From positions 62,001 through 126,000 of the forward strand of contig NZ_SJSM01000014.1 of the NCBI RefSeq assembly GCF_004331685.1: DNA of 64,000 nt, in the 5' to 3' direction. Below the pieces are notes generated by a model. The model did not search any database, was not told the DNA's origin, and saw nothing but the letters and a program-made list of their open reading frames with translations. Source of the DNA: Pedobacter hiemivivus. Its GTDB lineage: Bacteria > Bacteroidota > Bacteroidia > Sphingobacteriales > Sphingobacteriaceae. Positions 1-9,251 of the stretch are shown here, in pieces. Position numbers and translations under genes: made by a program. Each line of letters begins with the position of its first letter. Position 1 is the stretch's first letter.

Positions 1-3000
1 CTTCCAAGAGAACTGGCTTCAGGGTCATATCCGGTATAATTAGTAATGGTAAAGAGATTTTGCGCAGTGGCATATACCCTGATATTTCTGATCGGCGTCT
101 TATTAAAAAGCTTTGTAGGCAGCTTGTAGCCTAGTGTCACGGTTTTAAATCTTAAATAAGAACCATCTTCAATCCAACGGTTAGAGAATCTTTTGTTTCC
201 AGCAGGATCGGCATGGTTAGCACGTGGAATATCTGTCACATCACCTTCAGCTCTCCATCTTCTGAGCATATCCAGACTTCCGCTAAATCTACCGTCACTT
301 TCTACTGTAAAGCGGCTTCCGTTAACCACATCATTACCATAAACAAAGGTGGTCAGGATATTCAGGTCAAAATTCTGATAAGTAAAAGAGTTGTTGAATC
401 CTCCGGTAAACTTTGGAAGCGCAGAACCGATAATCATCCTGTCCCCATCATCTATGGTCTTGTTACCGTTAACATCCGAAAACATCATATCCCCACCCTT
501 AAACACATAATTGTTAGCTCCAATACTGGTAGAAGTTAAGCCCGTGGCATTGTCAGTAGTATATTGGTATACCCCATTGGACTTCCAGCCGTAAAAACTA
601 CCGATAGACTCTCCAACCCTAAGCACAGAATAGGAAATTAATGAACCAGTCAATCCCGCCCCCTTTTGTAAGATAATCTCGTTTGCGCCCGAATTTAGGC
701 TCAGCACTTTGTTTTTATTAAAGGAGATATTGAAGCTAGAACTCCATGTAAACTTTTTCCCTTCTATATTTCTGGTATCCAGCGTAAACTCCAGTCCTTT
801 ATTTTCCGTAGCGCCCACATTCTGAAGTACAGAACTAAATCCTGTTGTACCCGGCAAAGGAACATTCAACAGTAAGTTTGAAGTTTTCTTTAAATACACA
901 TCGGCGTTCAGGGTAATCCTCGAATTAAGCATAGAGATATCCAACCCGATATTGTATTGATCGGTCGTTTCCCAGGTAAGATCAGGATTAGGGATTGTGG
1001 TCATATGGACGCCACTTTGTCCCAAATATCTCGAACTGGTACTGTATCCGCCCTGCGCAATGTAATCGTCTATAGACTGGTTACCAGTCCGACCCATACT
1101 TGCACGAAGTTTGAAGTCATTTACTGCGGTTATGCCCGACCAAAATGATTCATTACTGATTCTCCAGGCTGCCGATACAGCAGGGAACATAGCATAACGT
1201 TTGTTTGCACCAAATCTTGAAGAACCATCACGACGAGCGGTTGCTTCTAAAAGATATTTATCTGCAAATGAATACCCAACTCTCGCAAAAGCAGAAGATA
1301 GGCCATTGGCACTAACGCTAGACCCCACTCCTGTAGCTATCGAAGCTGCATTCAGCGTATAGATGTTGTCAGTTGCATACTGGGAACCTGAAGCTTGTAG
1401 CCCAAAAGAACGTCGCTTTTGCTGACTATAACCCAACAAACCTGTAACCTTATGGTTTCCAATAGTTTTAGCATAACTTAGTGTATTCTCATTTACCCAT
1501 CCGGTTACATTTGATGAAAAACCAAAACCAGATGATACCCCATTCCGCGTAGCATTAGAAGGCTCAAAAAAAGTATCCAGTACAGAAGCGTAGTTGACAC
1601 CCAAGGTCGACCTCAGTCTCAATCCCGGAATGATTTCGAATTCCCCGTAAACATTCCCCAGCAAAGAAGTCACCTGATTCTCATACTTTACACGCTCAGC
1701 ATAAGCAACGGGGTTTATAAAGCCGGATACATCATCATTGTACAACGTACCATTTGGATTATAAAGTGGCATAGCCGGAGATTTTTTTAAAGCCACCTGG
1801 ATCAGCGATAAACCACCATCATCAGTGGATGACCGCCTGTTCAGGTATCTTGTAACCGACAGATTAGAACCGAACTTCAACTTGTCTGTCGCATCATAGT
1901 CCAAATTCAGTCTGCCGCCGCCCCTTTGATAACCAGAATTAATGATGATACCCTCCTGGTCAAAATAGTTGCCACTCAGCGCAAAACGAAGCTTATTTTC
2001 CCCTCCTCTTATCGCCAGTTCATAATTTGATATCGGAGCGCTTCTTAAAATGGCGTCCTGCCAGTCGGTATTAGCCAGATTACCAGAGTTATCCGGCAAA
2101 ATAAAACTATATAAAGAAGTAATGCCATCATTAATTGCATTTGCACGCTGTTCCTGGATTAATTCCAGCGACTGTATGCTGTTCAACATTTTTGGCCTGG
2201 TGTTTTCATTGTCTTTTTGCACACCTCTATAATAGCTCAAGTTATAGGTAGTAGCTCCTTTGCTTCCTCTTTTCGTAGTTATTAATACCACACCATTTGC
2301 CGCCCTTGAACCATAAATGGCCAAAGCTCCGGCATCTTTCAGAATTTCCATAGATTCAATATCATCGGCATTGATGGCCGACAAAGCTGAAGGTGGTGTT
2401 CCTCCCCTCCCATTGTAACCAGTTAATGATCCTGATTCAACAGGTACCCCATCCACAATATATAGCGGATCATTACCTGCGTTGATAGACGTAGTACCTC
2501 TTATTCTCAGAGTAACCGCACTACCCGGGGCCCCGGAATTTTGCACCACCTGCACACCGGATGCCCGGCCCTGAATCAATGATTGAGGCGTAGATACAGG
2601 AAGATTTTCTATTTCTCTTCCTTTTATCGAAGATACCGCAGAGAGTAAATCCTTTTTCTTTTGTGTACCATAACCTACCACCACAATTTCAGAGAGCCCT
2701 TGCTCTTGCTCCACCAGTTGCAAATTGATCTGAGTTTTGCCCGATGTAGCGATCTCCTGGGGGGTAAAACCAATGTAAGAAAATACAAGCGTGCCTTTCT
2801 CCGGAATCCTAATGGTATAATCACCATTCTGATTGGTAGTCACCACGGCTGATCCTTGTTTGTGTTTAACGGTAATTCCCGGCATAGCCATACCTTTTGT
2901 ATCGGTTACCTTACCGGTAACCAGCTTTGTGGTATCGGCAGTGTTATACAACCTTGGCCTGTCTTTCATAAAGACTACAATGTTTTTACCTCTGATGGCA

Positions 3001-3320
3001 TAGCCTAGGTTCTGCAGATCAAGAATCGTCCTCAAGGCCTCATCAAGAGGTATATTATTCATAGAAAGATTCAACACAGCCTCCTCATTAATTTTATCGG
3101 GGGGCCAGACTACATTATAGCCCGTCTGTTTCTTTATACTTTTAAAGATCTGCTTCAGAGATTTTCCATCCTTATGAAGTGTAATCCTTTGCCCCAGCAC
3201 AGCTGCAGAAGCATGGACCAGGAACACTAGGATTAAAATCGTGGTAAGTTTCATCACACGCATTAGTTGGTCAGACAAAATAGCAGAGCGACCATGCCTG
3301 ATAAGGTCATAAAAAGTCAT
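1..3320 (-). CDS. SusC/RagA-family TonB-dependent outer-membrane transporter with STN domain (3' end outside window)
   Basis: Outer-membrane beta-barrel that imports an oligomeric nutrient using TonB energy; the substrate is not visible. About 1106 residues are readable before the edge. In order: a long N-terminal lead and signal peptide (about 1-44, hydrophobic TTILILVFLVHASAAVL), an STN signalling domain (about 45-115), a carboxypeptidase-regulatory-like beta-sandwich (about 130-210), a plug domain containing the family phrases LRIRGTTSINAGNDPLYIVDGVP and GSRAANGVVLITTKRG, then barrel strands. The start is the ATG at 3320, which gives the usual extended lead; an inner ATG at 3258 (MKLTTILIL) is the alternative. 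It lies downstream of fecR and an ECF sigma gene, so it is probably the sensor/transporter of that circuit. A susD partner would be expected off the left edge. Confidence 0.93.
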   Translation of the reverse strand, partial: MTFYDLIRHGRSAILSDQLMRVMKLTTILILVFLVHASAAVLGQRITLHKDGKSLKQIFKSIKKQTGYNVVWPPDKINEEAVLNLSMNNIPLDEALRTILDLQNLGYAIRGKNIVVFMKDRPRLYNTADTTKLVTGKVTDTKGMAMPGITVKHKQGSAVVTTNQNGDYTIRIPEKGTLVFSYIGFTPQEIATSGKTQINLQLVEQEQGLSEIVVVGYGTQKKKDLLSAVSSIKGREIENLPVSTPQSLIQGRASGVQVVQNSGAPGSAVTLRIRGTTSINAGNDPLYIVDGVPVESGSLTGYNGRGGTPPSALSAINADDIESMEILKDAGALAIYGSRAANGVVLITTKRGSKGATTYNLSYYRGVQKDNENTRPKMLNSIQSLELIQEQRANAINDGITSLYSFILPDNSGNLANTDWQDAILRSAPISNYELAIRGGENKLRFALSGNYFDQEGIIINSGYQRGGGRLNLDYDATDKLKFGSNLSVTRYLNRRSSTDDGGLSLIQVALKKSPAMPLYNPNGTLYNDDVSGFINPVAYAERVKYENQVTSLLGNVYGEFEIIPGLRLRSTLGVNYASVLDTFFEPSNATRNGVSSGFGFSSNVTGWVNENTLSYAKTIGNHKVTGLLGYSQQKRRSFGLQASGSQYATDNIYTLNAASIATGVGSSVSANGLSSAFARVGYSFADKYLLEATARRDGSSRFGANKRYAMFPAVSAAWRISNESFWSGITAVNDFKLRASMGRTGNQSIDDYIAQGGYSTSSRYLGQSGVHMTTIPNPDLTWETTDQYNIGLDISMLNSRITLNADVYLKKTSNLLLNVPLPGTTGFSSVLQNVGATENKGLEFTLDTRNIEGKKFTWSSSFNISFNKNKVLSLNSGANEIILQKGAGLTGSLISYSVLRVGESIGSFYGWKSNGVYQYTTDNATGLTSTSIGANNYVFKGGDMMFSDVNGNKTIDDGDRMIIGSALPKFTGGFNNSFTYQNFDLNILTTFVYGNDVVNGSRFTVESDGRFSGSLDMLRRWRAEGDVTDIPRANHADPAGNKRFSNRWIEDGSYLRFKTVTLGYKLPTKLFNKTPIRNIRVYATAQNLFTITNYTGYDPEASSLG

Positions 3321-3382
3321 ATATTTGGTTGTTTTGGTTGATAATTTATTGTACTAGCAATTTTGTAATAATCAAAACTTAC

Positions 3383-3410
3383 ATCCGGGAGTGTTAGAGC
3401 ACTCCTGGAT
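3383..3410 (-). promoter_or_regulatory. Conserved intergenic hairpin between fecR and susC (copy 1)
   Basis: On the plus strand the arms read ATCCGGGAGTG and CACTCCTGGAT around a 6-base loop. The only imperfection is a G.T pair, which becomes an A.C mismatch in the RNA made from the coding (minus) strand. The hairpin starts 31 bp after the fecR stop and ends 62 bp before the susC start. No long T-run follows it in the direction of transcription, so it is not a classical strong terminator. The same arms recur at 50153-50180 in the same position of a second locus. A role as attenuator, RNA-processing or stability element that sets the fecR:susC ratio is inference. Confidence 0.7.
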
Positions 3411-3441
3411 TATTTTAATTATCGTGATGTGGTTGTAAAGA

Positions 3442-4632
3442 CTATTGCATAACGATAATCCTCCTTCCTTCGATTCTAAACTGAACTAATTTCGTGAGTG
3501 ACAATACCTGAAGGAGTTCTCTTGCATTTTCAAACTTGGAAACACTTCCACTCAGCACCAGTTTCCTACTCGCTTCATCCTGATAAATTATATCTACATC
3601 ATACCACCTGGATACCTGGCGCATAATGCTTTCCAGGCTTTCGCGGTTAAAGTTAAAAGTGCCGTTCTTCCAGGCTACTGCAATTTCCGTATCTACTTCC
3701 AGTACATCAACGTGGGCAGCTTTCAATACAGCTTGCTGACCGGGCTTTAAAGCAGTCAAATTTCCTTTTACCCATACTTTCACAGCACCTTCCAACAATG
3801 TCGTCCGAGTGCTGTTTTCATTATCATAAGCATTCACATTAAAATGAGTACCCAATACCCTGATCTCCTGCAAATCAGTAACTACCTTAAAAGGAGCGTC
3901 TTTTTGTTTGGCAACTTCGAAATAAGCCTCTCCTTTCAGCAAAACTTTTCGCTCATTTTTATCAAAAACCAGTGGGTATTTTAAGGACGACATGGCATTT
4001 AGCCACACCTTGGTGCCATCAGGCATGGTAATTTCATACTGCCCACCTCTAGGTGTTTCTATTGTGTTGAATAAATTCAGCTGATTGGCCTTCCCCTTCA
4101 CTTCATCCAATTTGTACACGAGTTTACCATCCGCTTTTTTGGTAATCTGGATTCCGGCCTGACTAAGTATTGTGCCATTTGCTTTATCATCAAGGGTAAT
4201 TTTTTTACCGTCAGCCAACGTAAGAGTCGCTTTGTTTCCACCAGGTGCCAATTGTTCTGATTTTACCGACACCGACTGCTGAACAATCTGCTGCTTTCCC
4301 GGCTTGTTCATAAAGAACAAAAGTCCTACACTTAAGGCAATCAATACCGATGCGGCTATAGCAATTCTTCTATATAAAAGGTTTTTTTGGTTTTTATCCC
4401 CATAGCCTGCATCGGGTTGCGTCATCATCTTTTGGTGCATGCGTTCCCAATCGCCTTCCGTATGCTGCGCTACTTGTGATTCACTGATCCAATGCTCCTT
4501 CAACAGTAATAGCAGTTCTTCCTTTTTTTCATCTTTTTCAATCAGCGCAAACAATTCATTAAACTGCGCTGCTGTGCAGGAGTTATCTAGATAACGCGCT
4601 AGTAAAAAGGATAGCTTATTTCCTTCAGACAT
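3442..4632 (-). CDS. FecR-family anti-sigma factor with DUF4974 domain
   Basis: Inner-membrane protein that binds the neighbouring ECF sigma factor in the cytoplasm and receives the signal from the STN domain of SusC in the periplasm. The 396 residues show a cytoplasmic N-terminus, one membrane segment (about 89-108, IAIAASVLIALSVGLLFF), a FecR domain (about 186-290, with TPRGGQY, DGTKVWLNA, LKGEAYFEV and VLGTHFNVNAY) and a C-terminal DUF4974 domain (about 322-395). The ORF can be extended upstream to a TTG at 4659, but the ATG at 4632 begins the normal family N-terminus and is preferred. It lies 71 bp downstream of the sigma gene and upstream of susC. Function is by family; the partner assignment is by gene order. 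Confidence 0.93.
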   Translation of the reverse strand: MSEGNKLSFLLARYLDNSCTAAQFNELFALIEKDEKKEELLLLLKEHWISESQVAQHTEGDWERMHQKMMTQPDAGYGDKNQKNLLYRRIAIAASVLIALSVGLLFFMNKPGKQQIVQQSVSVKSEQLAPGGNKATLTLADGKKITLDDKANGTILSQAGIQITKKADGKLVYKLDEVKGKANQLNLFNTIETPRGGQYEITMPDGTKVWLNAMSSLKYPLVFDKNERKVLLKGEAYFEVAKQKDAPFKVVTDLQEIRVLGTHFNVNAYDNENSTRTTLLEGAVKVWVKGNLTALKPGQQAVLKAAHVDVLEVDTEIAVAWKNGTFNFNRESLESIMRQVSRWYDVDIIYQDEASRKLVLSGSVSKFENARELLQVLSLTKLVQFRIEGRRIIVMQ

Positions 4633-4703
4633 ACATTTTGTATTTGGTTCTAAATACAAAGACGAAAAAAAACAAGGGGAGGCCTACTCTGCTATGAATT
4701 ATT

Positions 4704-5288
4704 TTAAAAAAATATAACAACCAGAATAATCAGGTCAGAATTTGCGGAAATATGCAGTCTGATAAAGCTTAATGCATCCAGAATATGATTCTTAACTGTA
4801 GCTTTAGAAATATTTAAATGTGTTGCAATCTGATCATAAGTCATATGCTGCTCCCGGCTTAGACGGTATACAAATTGTCTTTTATAGGGTAACTTATTAA
4901 CCACCTGATCTAACTGACTCTCCAATTCATCAAGATACAGTTTATCATCAGAACTACTATTGTCTGCCGCTTCGATCTCGGTCCAGATCAGCTCTCTCAG
5001 GATTTTATCTTTCGAAGCTAAGCGTAGAAAATCAAAAGCCTTATTCCTGGCGACCTTAAAAAGAAATGACGAAAAATTATTGATCTCGGTTAATATACTT
5101 CTGCTATGCCAGAGCTTTAGAAAAACGTCCATTACAATTTCCTCTGAGCTTTCCCTGGATTTAGTTACTTTAAGCAGATAGGTATGAAGCCTTCCGTTAT
5201 ATTTTTCAAAAAGCTGCTTGAAAGCCGCTTCATCTCCTTCACTGATAAGGAGCAATAGATCACGGTCGTTATCATCTATAATTTTCAT
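4704..5288 (-). CDS. ECF-type RNA polymerase sigma-70 factor
   Basis: Alternative sigma factor of 194 residues that directs RNA polymerase to its own uptake operon. Region 2 lies at about 20-90 (FKQLFEKYNGRLHTYLLKVT, then SSEEIVMDVFLKLW) and region 4 at about 125-180, with the HTH phrase MTYDQIATHLNISKATVKNH. The C-terminus ends in a hydrophobic tail, which is common in the Bacteroidota FecI-like group. It is co-oriented with fecR and susC downstream, the standard arrangement. The ATG at 5288 is the only reasonable start. A candidate promoter lies at 5341-5371. The ligand sensed cannot be told from sequence. Confidence 0.93.
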   Translation of the reverse strand: MKIIDDNDRDLLLLISEGDEAAFKQLFEKYNGRLHTYLLKVTKSRESSEEIVMDVFLKLWHSRSILTEINNFSSFLFKVARNKAFDFLRLASKDKILRELIWTEIEAADNSSSDDKLYLDELESQLDQVVNKLPYKRQFVYRLSREQHMTYDQIATHLNISKATVKNHILDALSFIRLHISANSDLIILVVIFF

Positions 5289-5340
5289 ACTAGCTGCCAG
5301 GCTGGCTCATACAATGGTTTAATCTGTTTGGTCTACTACA

Positions 5341-5371
5341 CAATAGTACATAAACTCGGTAACTAAACAAA
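5341..5371 (-). promoter_or_regulatory. Candidate Bacteroidota-type promoter for the ECF sigma gene
   Basis: Read on the minus strand, TTTG (5368-5371) is followed after 19 bases by TACTATTG (5341-5348), one mismatch from the Bacteroidota -7 element TAnnTTTG, about 55 bp before the sigma start codon. Pattern match only. Confidence 0.4.
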
Positions 5372-5406
5372 GTCGGGATGTATTAATAGATTATCTTATG
5401 CACCAC

Positions 5407-5436
5407 TTTGTTCCTTGTTTACCTTTCTTATCTTTG
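5407..5436 (+). promoter_or_regulatory. Bacteroidota-type promoter for ettA
   Basis: TTTG at 5407-5410 and a perfect TAnnTTTG element (TATCTTTG, 5429-5436) are separated by 18 bases, close to the housekeeping promoter spacing in Bacteroidota. Transcription would begin near 5443, giving a leader of about 40 nt before the ettA ATG. Confidence 0.6.
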
Positions 5437-5482
5437 CTGTAAATAGAGGGTTCTTAAAACCCAACTAATATACGAAATAAAG

Positions 5483-7162
5483 ATGTCAGACGAAAAGATC
5501 ATATTTTCAATGGCGGGCGTAAATAAGATTTACCCGCCCCAGAAGCAAGTTTTAAAAAATATTTACCTGTCCTTTTTTTACGGCGCCAAAATTGGTGTAA
5601 TTGGTTTAAATGGTTCAGGAAAATCTTCTCTCTTAAAGATCATCGCAGGTCTTGATAAATCCTTTCAGGGAGAAGTTGTTTTTTCTCCAGGTTATACCGT
5701 TGGTTATCTTGCACAAGAGCCAATACTGGATGAGAACAAAACTGTAAGGGAAGTAGTTGAAGAAGGTGTGGCCGAAATTACAGCCATCCTAAAAGAATAC
5801 GAAGAAGTTAATGAAGCATTCGGTTTAGAAGAAAATTATTCTGATGCGGATAAGATGGATAAATTGATGGCGCGCCAAGGTGAGCTTCAAGATAAAATTG
5901 ATGCCGTTAACGCCTGGGAATTGGATTCTAAATTGGAACGTGCAATGGATGCCTTGCGCTGCCCTGATCCGGACACCAAAATTGGCGTTCTATCAGGAGG
6001 AGAACGCAGACGTGTAGCCATGTGTCGTTTATTACTACAGGAACCAGATGTATTATTATTGGATGAGCCTACTAACCACTTGGATGCTGAAAGTATCGAC
6101 TGGCTAGAGCAGTTTTTAAAGAATTATAAAGGAACCGTTATTGCGGTAACTCACGATAGGTACTTCCTGGATAACGTAGCTGGATGGATCCTTGAACTAG
6201 ACAGAGGTGAAGGTATTCCATGGAAAGGGAATTACTCATCCTGGTTAGAGCAAAAAGCAAAACGTTTGGCGCAGGAAGAAAAAACAGAAAGCAAACGCCA
6301 GAAAACACTGGAACGCGAGCTGGAATGGGTACGTATGGCACCAAAAGCCAGACATGCAAAATCTAAAGCCCGTCTATCTAATTATGACAAGCTGGCTTCG
6401 GAAGACGGCAAAGAAAGAGAAGACAAACTGGAGTTATTTATTCCGGCAGGACCAAGACTGGGTAATGTAGTTATTGAAGCCAACAATGTAACAAAAGCAT
6501 ATGGCGACAAGCTATTGTTCGAAAATCTAAGCTTCTCTTTACCTCCAGCGGGCATTGTGGGTATTATTGGCCCGAATGGAGCAGGTAAAACCACGCTTTT
6601 TAGATTGATCACACAGCAAGAAACACCTGACACCGGGACCTTCCGCGTTGGAGAAACCGTAGCATTGGGTTATGTGGATCAAATGCACAATGATTTAGAC
6701 CCTGAAAAAACAGTATACGAAAACATTACTGATGGACTGGACAACATCCAACTGGGTAATAAACCAGTAAGTGGAAGGGCCTATGTTTCTAAATTCAACT
6801 TCAATGGTGGGGATCAACAGAAAAAAGTTGGTATTCTTTCAGGTGGTGAACGCAACAGGGTACACCTAGCCATTACGTTAAAAAAGGGGGCAAACGTATT
6901 GTTACTGGATGAGCCAACCAATGATATTGACGTAAACACGTTAAGAGCATTGGAAGAGGCACTTGAAAACTTTGGTGGTTGTGCAGTTGTGATTAGTCAC
7001 GATAGATGGTTCTTAGATCGTATCTGTACGCACATCCTTGCTTTTGAAGGCGAATCTCAGGTTTACTTCTTTGAAGGAAACTACAGCGATTACGAAGAAA
7101 ACCGTAAAAAGCGTTTAGGTGATGTAACTCCTCATCGTCTCAGATACAAAAAACTGGTGTAA
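5483..7162 (+). CDS. ettA: Energy-dependent translational throttle protein EttA (ABC-F ATPase)
   Basis: Cytoplasmic ABC-F protein that binds the ribosomal E site and gates the first elongation steps according to ATP/ADP status. Its 559 residues are close to E. coli EttA (about 555). It has two ABC cassettes: Walker A GLNGSGKSS, signature LSGGERRRVAM and Walker B LLLDEPTNHLD in the first; GPNGAGKTT, LSGGERNRVHLA and LLLDEPTNDID in the second. They are joined by a charged linker rich in K/R/E (about 250-320), where the P-site tRNA interaction motif of ABC-F proteins lies. The EttA-type arm insert between Walker A and signature of cassette 1 is present. There are no membrane segments. It is monocistronic, with its own promoter and a strong terminator. 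Confidence 0.95.
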   Translation: MSDEKIIFSMAGVNKIYPPQKQVLKNIYLSFFYGAKIGVIGLNGSGKSSLLKIIAGLDKSFQGEVVFSPGYTVGYLAQEPILDENKTVREVVEEGVAEITAILKEYEEVNEAFGLEENYSDADKMDKLMARQGELQDKIDAVNAWELDSKLERAMDALRCPDPDTKIGVLSGGERRRVAMCRLLLQEPDVLLLDEPTNHLDAESIDWLEQFLKNYKGTVIAVTHDRYFLDNVAGWILELDRGEGIPWKGNYSSWLEQKAKRLAQEEKTESKRQKTLERELEWVRMAPKARHAKSKARLSNYDKLASEDGKEREDKLELFIPAGPRLGNVVIEANNVTKAYGDKLLFENLSFSLPPAGIVGIIGPNGAGKTTLFRLITQQETPDTGTFRVGETVALGYVDQMHNDLDPEKTVYENITDGLDNIQLGNKPVSGRAYVSKFNFNGGDQQKKVGILSGGERNRVHLAITLKKGANVLLLDEPTNDIDVNTLRALEEALENFGGCAVVISHDRWFLDRICTHILAFEGESQVYFFEGNYSDYEENRKKRLGDVTPHRLRYKKLV

Positions 7163-7177
7163 ATTTCATCTTGAAAT

Positions 7178-7219
7178 AAAAAGGCCGGTATTTGCAAAAA
7201 ATTGCGATACCGGCCTTTT
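7178..7219. terminator. Intrinsic terminator, probably bidirectional, between ettA and the esterase gene
   Basis: AAAAGGCCGGTAT pairs with ATACCGGCCTTTT across a 15-base spacer. A-rich and T-rich flanks on both sides suit termination of ettA (plus) and of the convergent esterase gene that ends at 7257 (minus). Confidence 0.85.
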
Positions 7220-7256
7220 CTTATTTATAAAGTTGCTGAATCTTCTCCTACAGAAA

Positions 7257-8075
7257 TCATCCCTTTTTAGTAAAGAACCCATTAAAATACATCAACTGAT
7301 ATTTGATGGCATTTGACCAGTAATCCCAGTTGTGTACACCTGGCCTGATGATAAAATCATGGGGAATATTGCTGTACTGCAACGTTTCATGCAGCTTCAT
7401 ATTTACATTGTAAAAGAAATCATCCTTACCGCAATCAATAATTAAAGCCAATCGATTTGGAACCAGCATCCAGGTCATATTTACAATGGTGTTGTCTTTC
7501 CAACGTTGCATGTTCTTATCATAATCTCCCAGTCTTTTAGCAATGTTCCAGTTTAATGGGAAAGGCGTAATGTCTACCCCACCACTCATACTTCCAGCAG
7601 CACCAAATACATCCTGGTGCTTAAAAGAAAGATATAAAGCACCATGTCCACCCATGCTAAGGCCTGTAATTGCTCTCCCCTTTCGGTCTTTTATGGTTTT
7701 GTAATTTTTATCAATCCAATTCACCAGTTCCGTAGCCACATAAGTCTCATATTTCCATTCCGGATCAATGGGACTATCAAAATACCAGCTGGTTACATTT
7801 CCATCTGGACATACAATGATCGTTTGATAATCATCAGCATATTGCTGAAGCGCCGGCACTTTTTTTATCCAACCAGAGAAAGCATCACCTGCACCATGGA
7901 GCAGGTAAACTACAGGCATACTTTGCGCCTGGCTATAGCTATCAGGCGTAATCACTACGGCCTTAATGTTTTTCTTCATGGCTGCGCTATAGGTTAGTGC
8001 AGTATCTACTTTAGCAGCATGTGACAACTGCACACACAGCAAGGCTATAAAGCTTAAAAAAAGCGTTTTTTTCAT
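7257..8075 (-). CDS. Secreted alpha/beta-hydrolase of the putative esterase (esterase D-like) family
   Basis: Probably an exported carboxylic-ester hydrolase, of the kind that removes acetyl or feruloyl groups from polysaccharides; the substrate is unknown. The 272-residue product has a signal peptide (about 1-20), an oxyanion-hole region LLHGAGD (about 59-64), the nucleophile elbow GLSMGG with Ser140, an acidic residue in CGKDDFF (Asp218/219) and His248 in GVHNWDYW, a complete triad. The ORF extends upstream to 8132, but that would overlap the ROK gene; the ATG at 8075 begins a clear signal peptide and sits 2 bp after the ROK stop, so it is preferred. The two genes are almost certainly co-transcribed, which hints at a role in carbohydrate use. 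Confidence 0.87.
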   Translation of the reverse strand: MKKTLFLSFIALLCVQLSHAAKVDTALTYSAAMKKNIKAVVITPDSYSQAQSMPVVYLLHGAGDAFSGWIKKVPALQQYADDYQTIIVCPDGNVTSWYFDSPIDPEWKYETYVATELVNWIDKNYKTIKDRKGRAITGLSMGGHGALYLSFKHQDVFGAAGSMSGGVDITPFPLNWNIAKRLGDYDKNMQRWKDNTIVNMTWMLVPNRLALIIDCGKDDFFYNVNMKLHETLQYSNIPHDFIIRPGVHNWDYWSNAIKYQLMYFNGFFTKKG

Positions 8076-8077
8076 TG

Positions 8078-8953
8078 TTATTGTTGATTTATCCAAATAC
8101 AGGCTGCTCCAACCAAGGCCGCATCTTCCCACATTTCAGTTTGCCTGATCATTACGTTTTTGTTTACTATTTTTTGTTGCAGTTGAGGCATAAAATGATC
8201 CCATGTACGCGCTATATTGCCCCCAATAACCAGTACTTCCGGATTTTCATCCGCAATAAAATCATTGAGAAAACTAGCCAGGTTTGTAGCAAACTCATCA
8301 AAGATCTGGTTCTTTAAAGCAGGTGTTGCGCTATTCAGCAGATCCTCTACATTTTTCACTTCTTTACCTGTCAGCTCCTTATATCTGGTCAACAACCATC
8401 GGGTAGATATATACTCTTCCGCATGTTGCTCAAGAAAAGGTAGCGCAGCTCTATTTACATCCACCACTTTTCCGCTACAGTTACTGGCCGATCCAAGTCC
8501 GGTACCCAATGTAATGCCTATTGCTCTACCTACATCAGCTGCAGCACCAGCTACCATTTCACCAATGAGAAAGGCTTCAGCATCATTTATAAAAATAATG
8601 GATTCACGCGGGATGTTTAACTTGTCTGATAATATTTCACCTACATCGAGTCCATATAGTGAATCATACTTTTTTACATTTTTAAAAAGCGCAATCCCAT
8701 TTTTATAGTCAAACGGGCCGGGCATGGCTACACCGATTTTAACTTGATCAACAGGAAGTTCAGCAATTAGTGGGCTCAGCGCCTCAACCCAGGAATCGAA
8801 AATAATCGAGGCCGCCGCTTCAGAAGCCACTCTTTCTCGTTTTAAACTATCTGGAATAACATGGTAAGTGGAAGAATCTATATATGCAGCCGTAATGTGC
8901 GAACCGCCAATATCTACGCCAATAAAAGGAATCAAAGCTGTATTAAGGTTCAT
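8078..8953 (-). CDS. ROK-family protein, probable sugar kinase
   Basis: Cytoplasmic ASKHA-fold protein of 291 residues, expected to phosphorylate a hexose or amino sugar. Visible are the phosphate-1 loop VDIGGSH (13-19), the catalytic-base region INDAEAF (Asp124), the phosphate-2 loop LGTGLGSA (149-156) and the adenosine motif VIGGNIA (about 247). The zinc-binding Cys cluster typical of ROK glucokinases is absent: only Cys159 lies in that area and the usual ExGH segment reads LPFLEQHAEEYIS. No N-terminal HTH is present, so it is not a NagC/XylR-type repressor. It is the first gene of a two-gene unit with the esterase. Confidence 0.85.
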   Translation of the reverse strand: MNLNTALIPFIGVDIGGSHITAAYIDSSTYHVIPDSLKRERVASEAAASIIFDSWVEALSPLIAELPVDQVKIGVAMPGPFDYKNGIALFKNVKKYDSLYGLDVGEILSDKLNIPRESIIFINDAEAFLIGEMVAGAAADVGRAIGITLGTGLGSASNCSGKVVDVNRAALPFLEQHAEEYISTRWLLTRYKELTGKEVKNVEDLLNSATPALKNQIFDEFATNLASFLNDFIADENPEVLVIGGNIARTWDHFMPQLQQKIVNKNVMIRQTEMWEDAALVGAACIWINQQ

Positions 8954-9035
8954 GAGCTCAGTTAAATTTGGTTTAGGTTATTCAAATAAAGGTATTTAAA
9001 CCGCTTTATTAAAATGTTTTCCAAAGTTTTTTAAA

Positions 9036-9251
9036 CTATTCGCTTTCTTCCCCAAGGGCTAGGAGTTCATCATAGGTCAATTCATATAGTTTTGCTGTTT
9101 TCTTAATCAACGTATCCGCTGGGTACACAAAATCACCTTCAATTTTTTCATACGTACTCAAAGCCAAGTTTAAACACTTCGCTATTTCCTTTTCCGTTCT
9201 TTTAGCATTTTGCCTTAAAAACGTAAATTTCTCTCCCAATGTCAATTTCAT
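9036..9251 (-). CDS. Small XRE-type helix-turn-helix protein
   Basis: A 71-residue protein consisting of one XRE/Cro-like DNA-binding domain: LGEKFTFLRQNAKRTEKEIA (helices 1-2), then LNLALSTYEKIE (recognition helix) and TLIKKTAKLYELTYDEL (helices 4-5). It ends in an acidic tail. No effector domain is present. It stands alone between the ROK gene and a long non-coding stretch; its targets are not evident. Confidence 0.75.
   Translation of the reverse strand: MKLTLGEKFTFLRQNAKRTEKEIAKCLNLALSTYEKIEGDFVYPADTLIKKTAKLYELTYDELLALGEESE

Noticed and set aside
8076..8132. Longer start for the esterase gene
   Set aside because: It would overlap the ROK gene by more than 50 bp and put 19 residues in front of a clean signal peptide.
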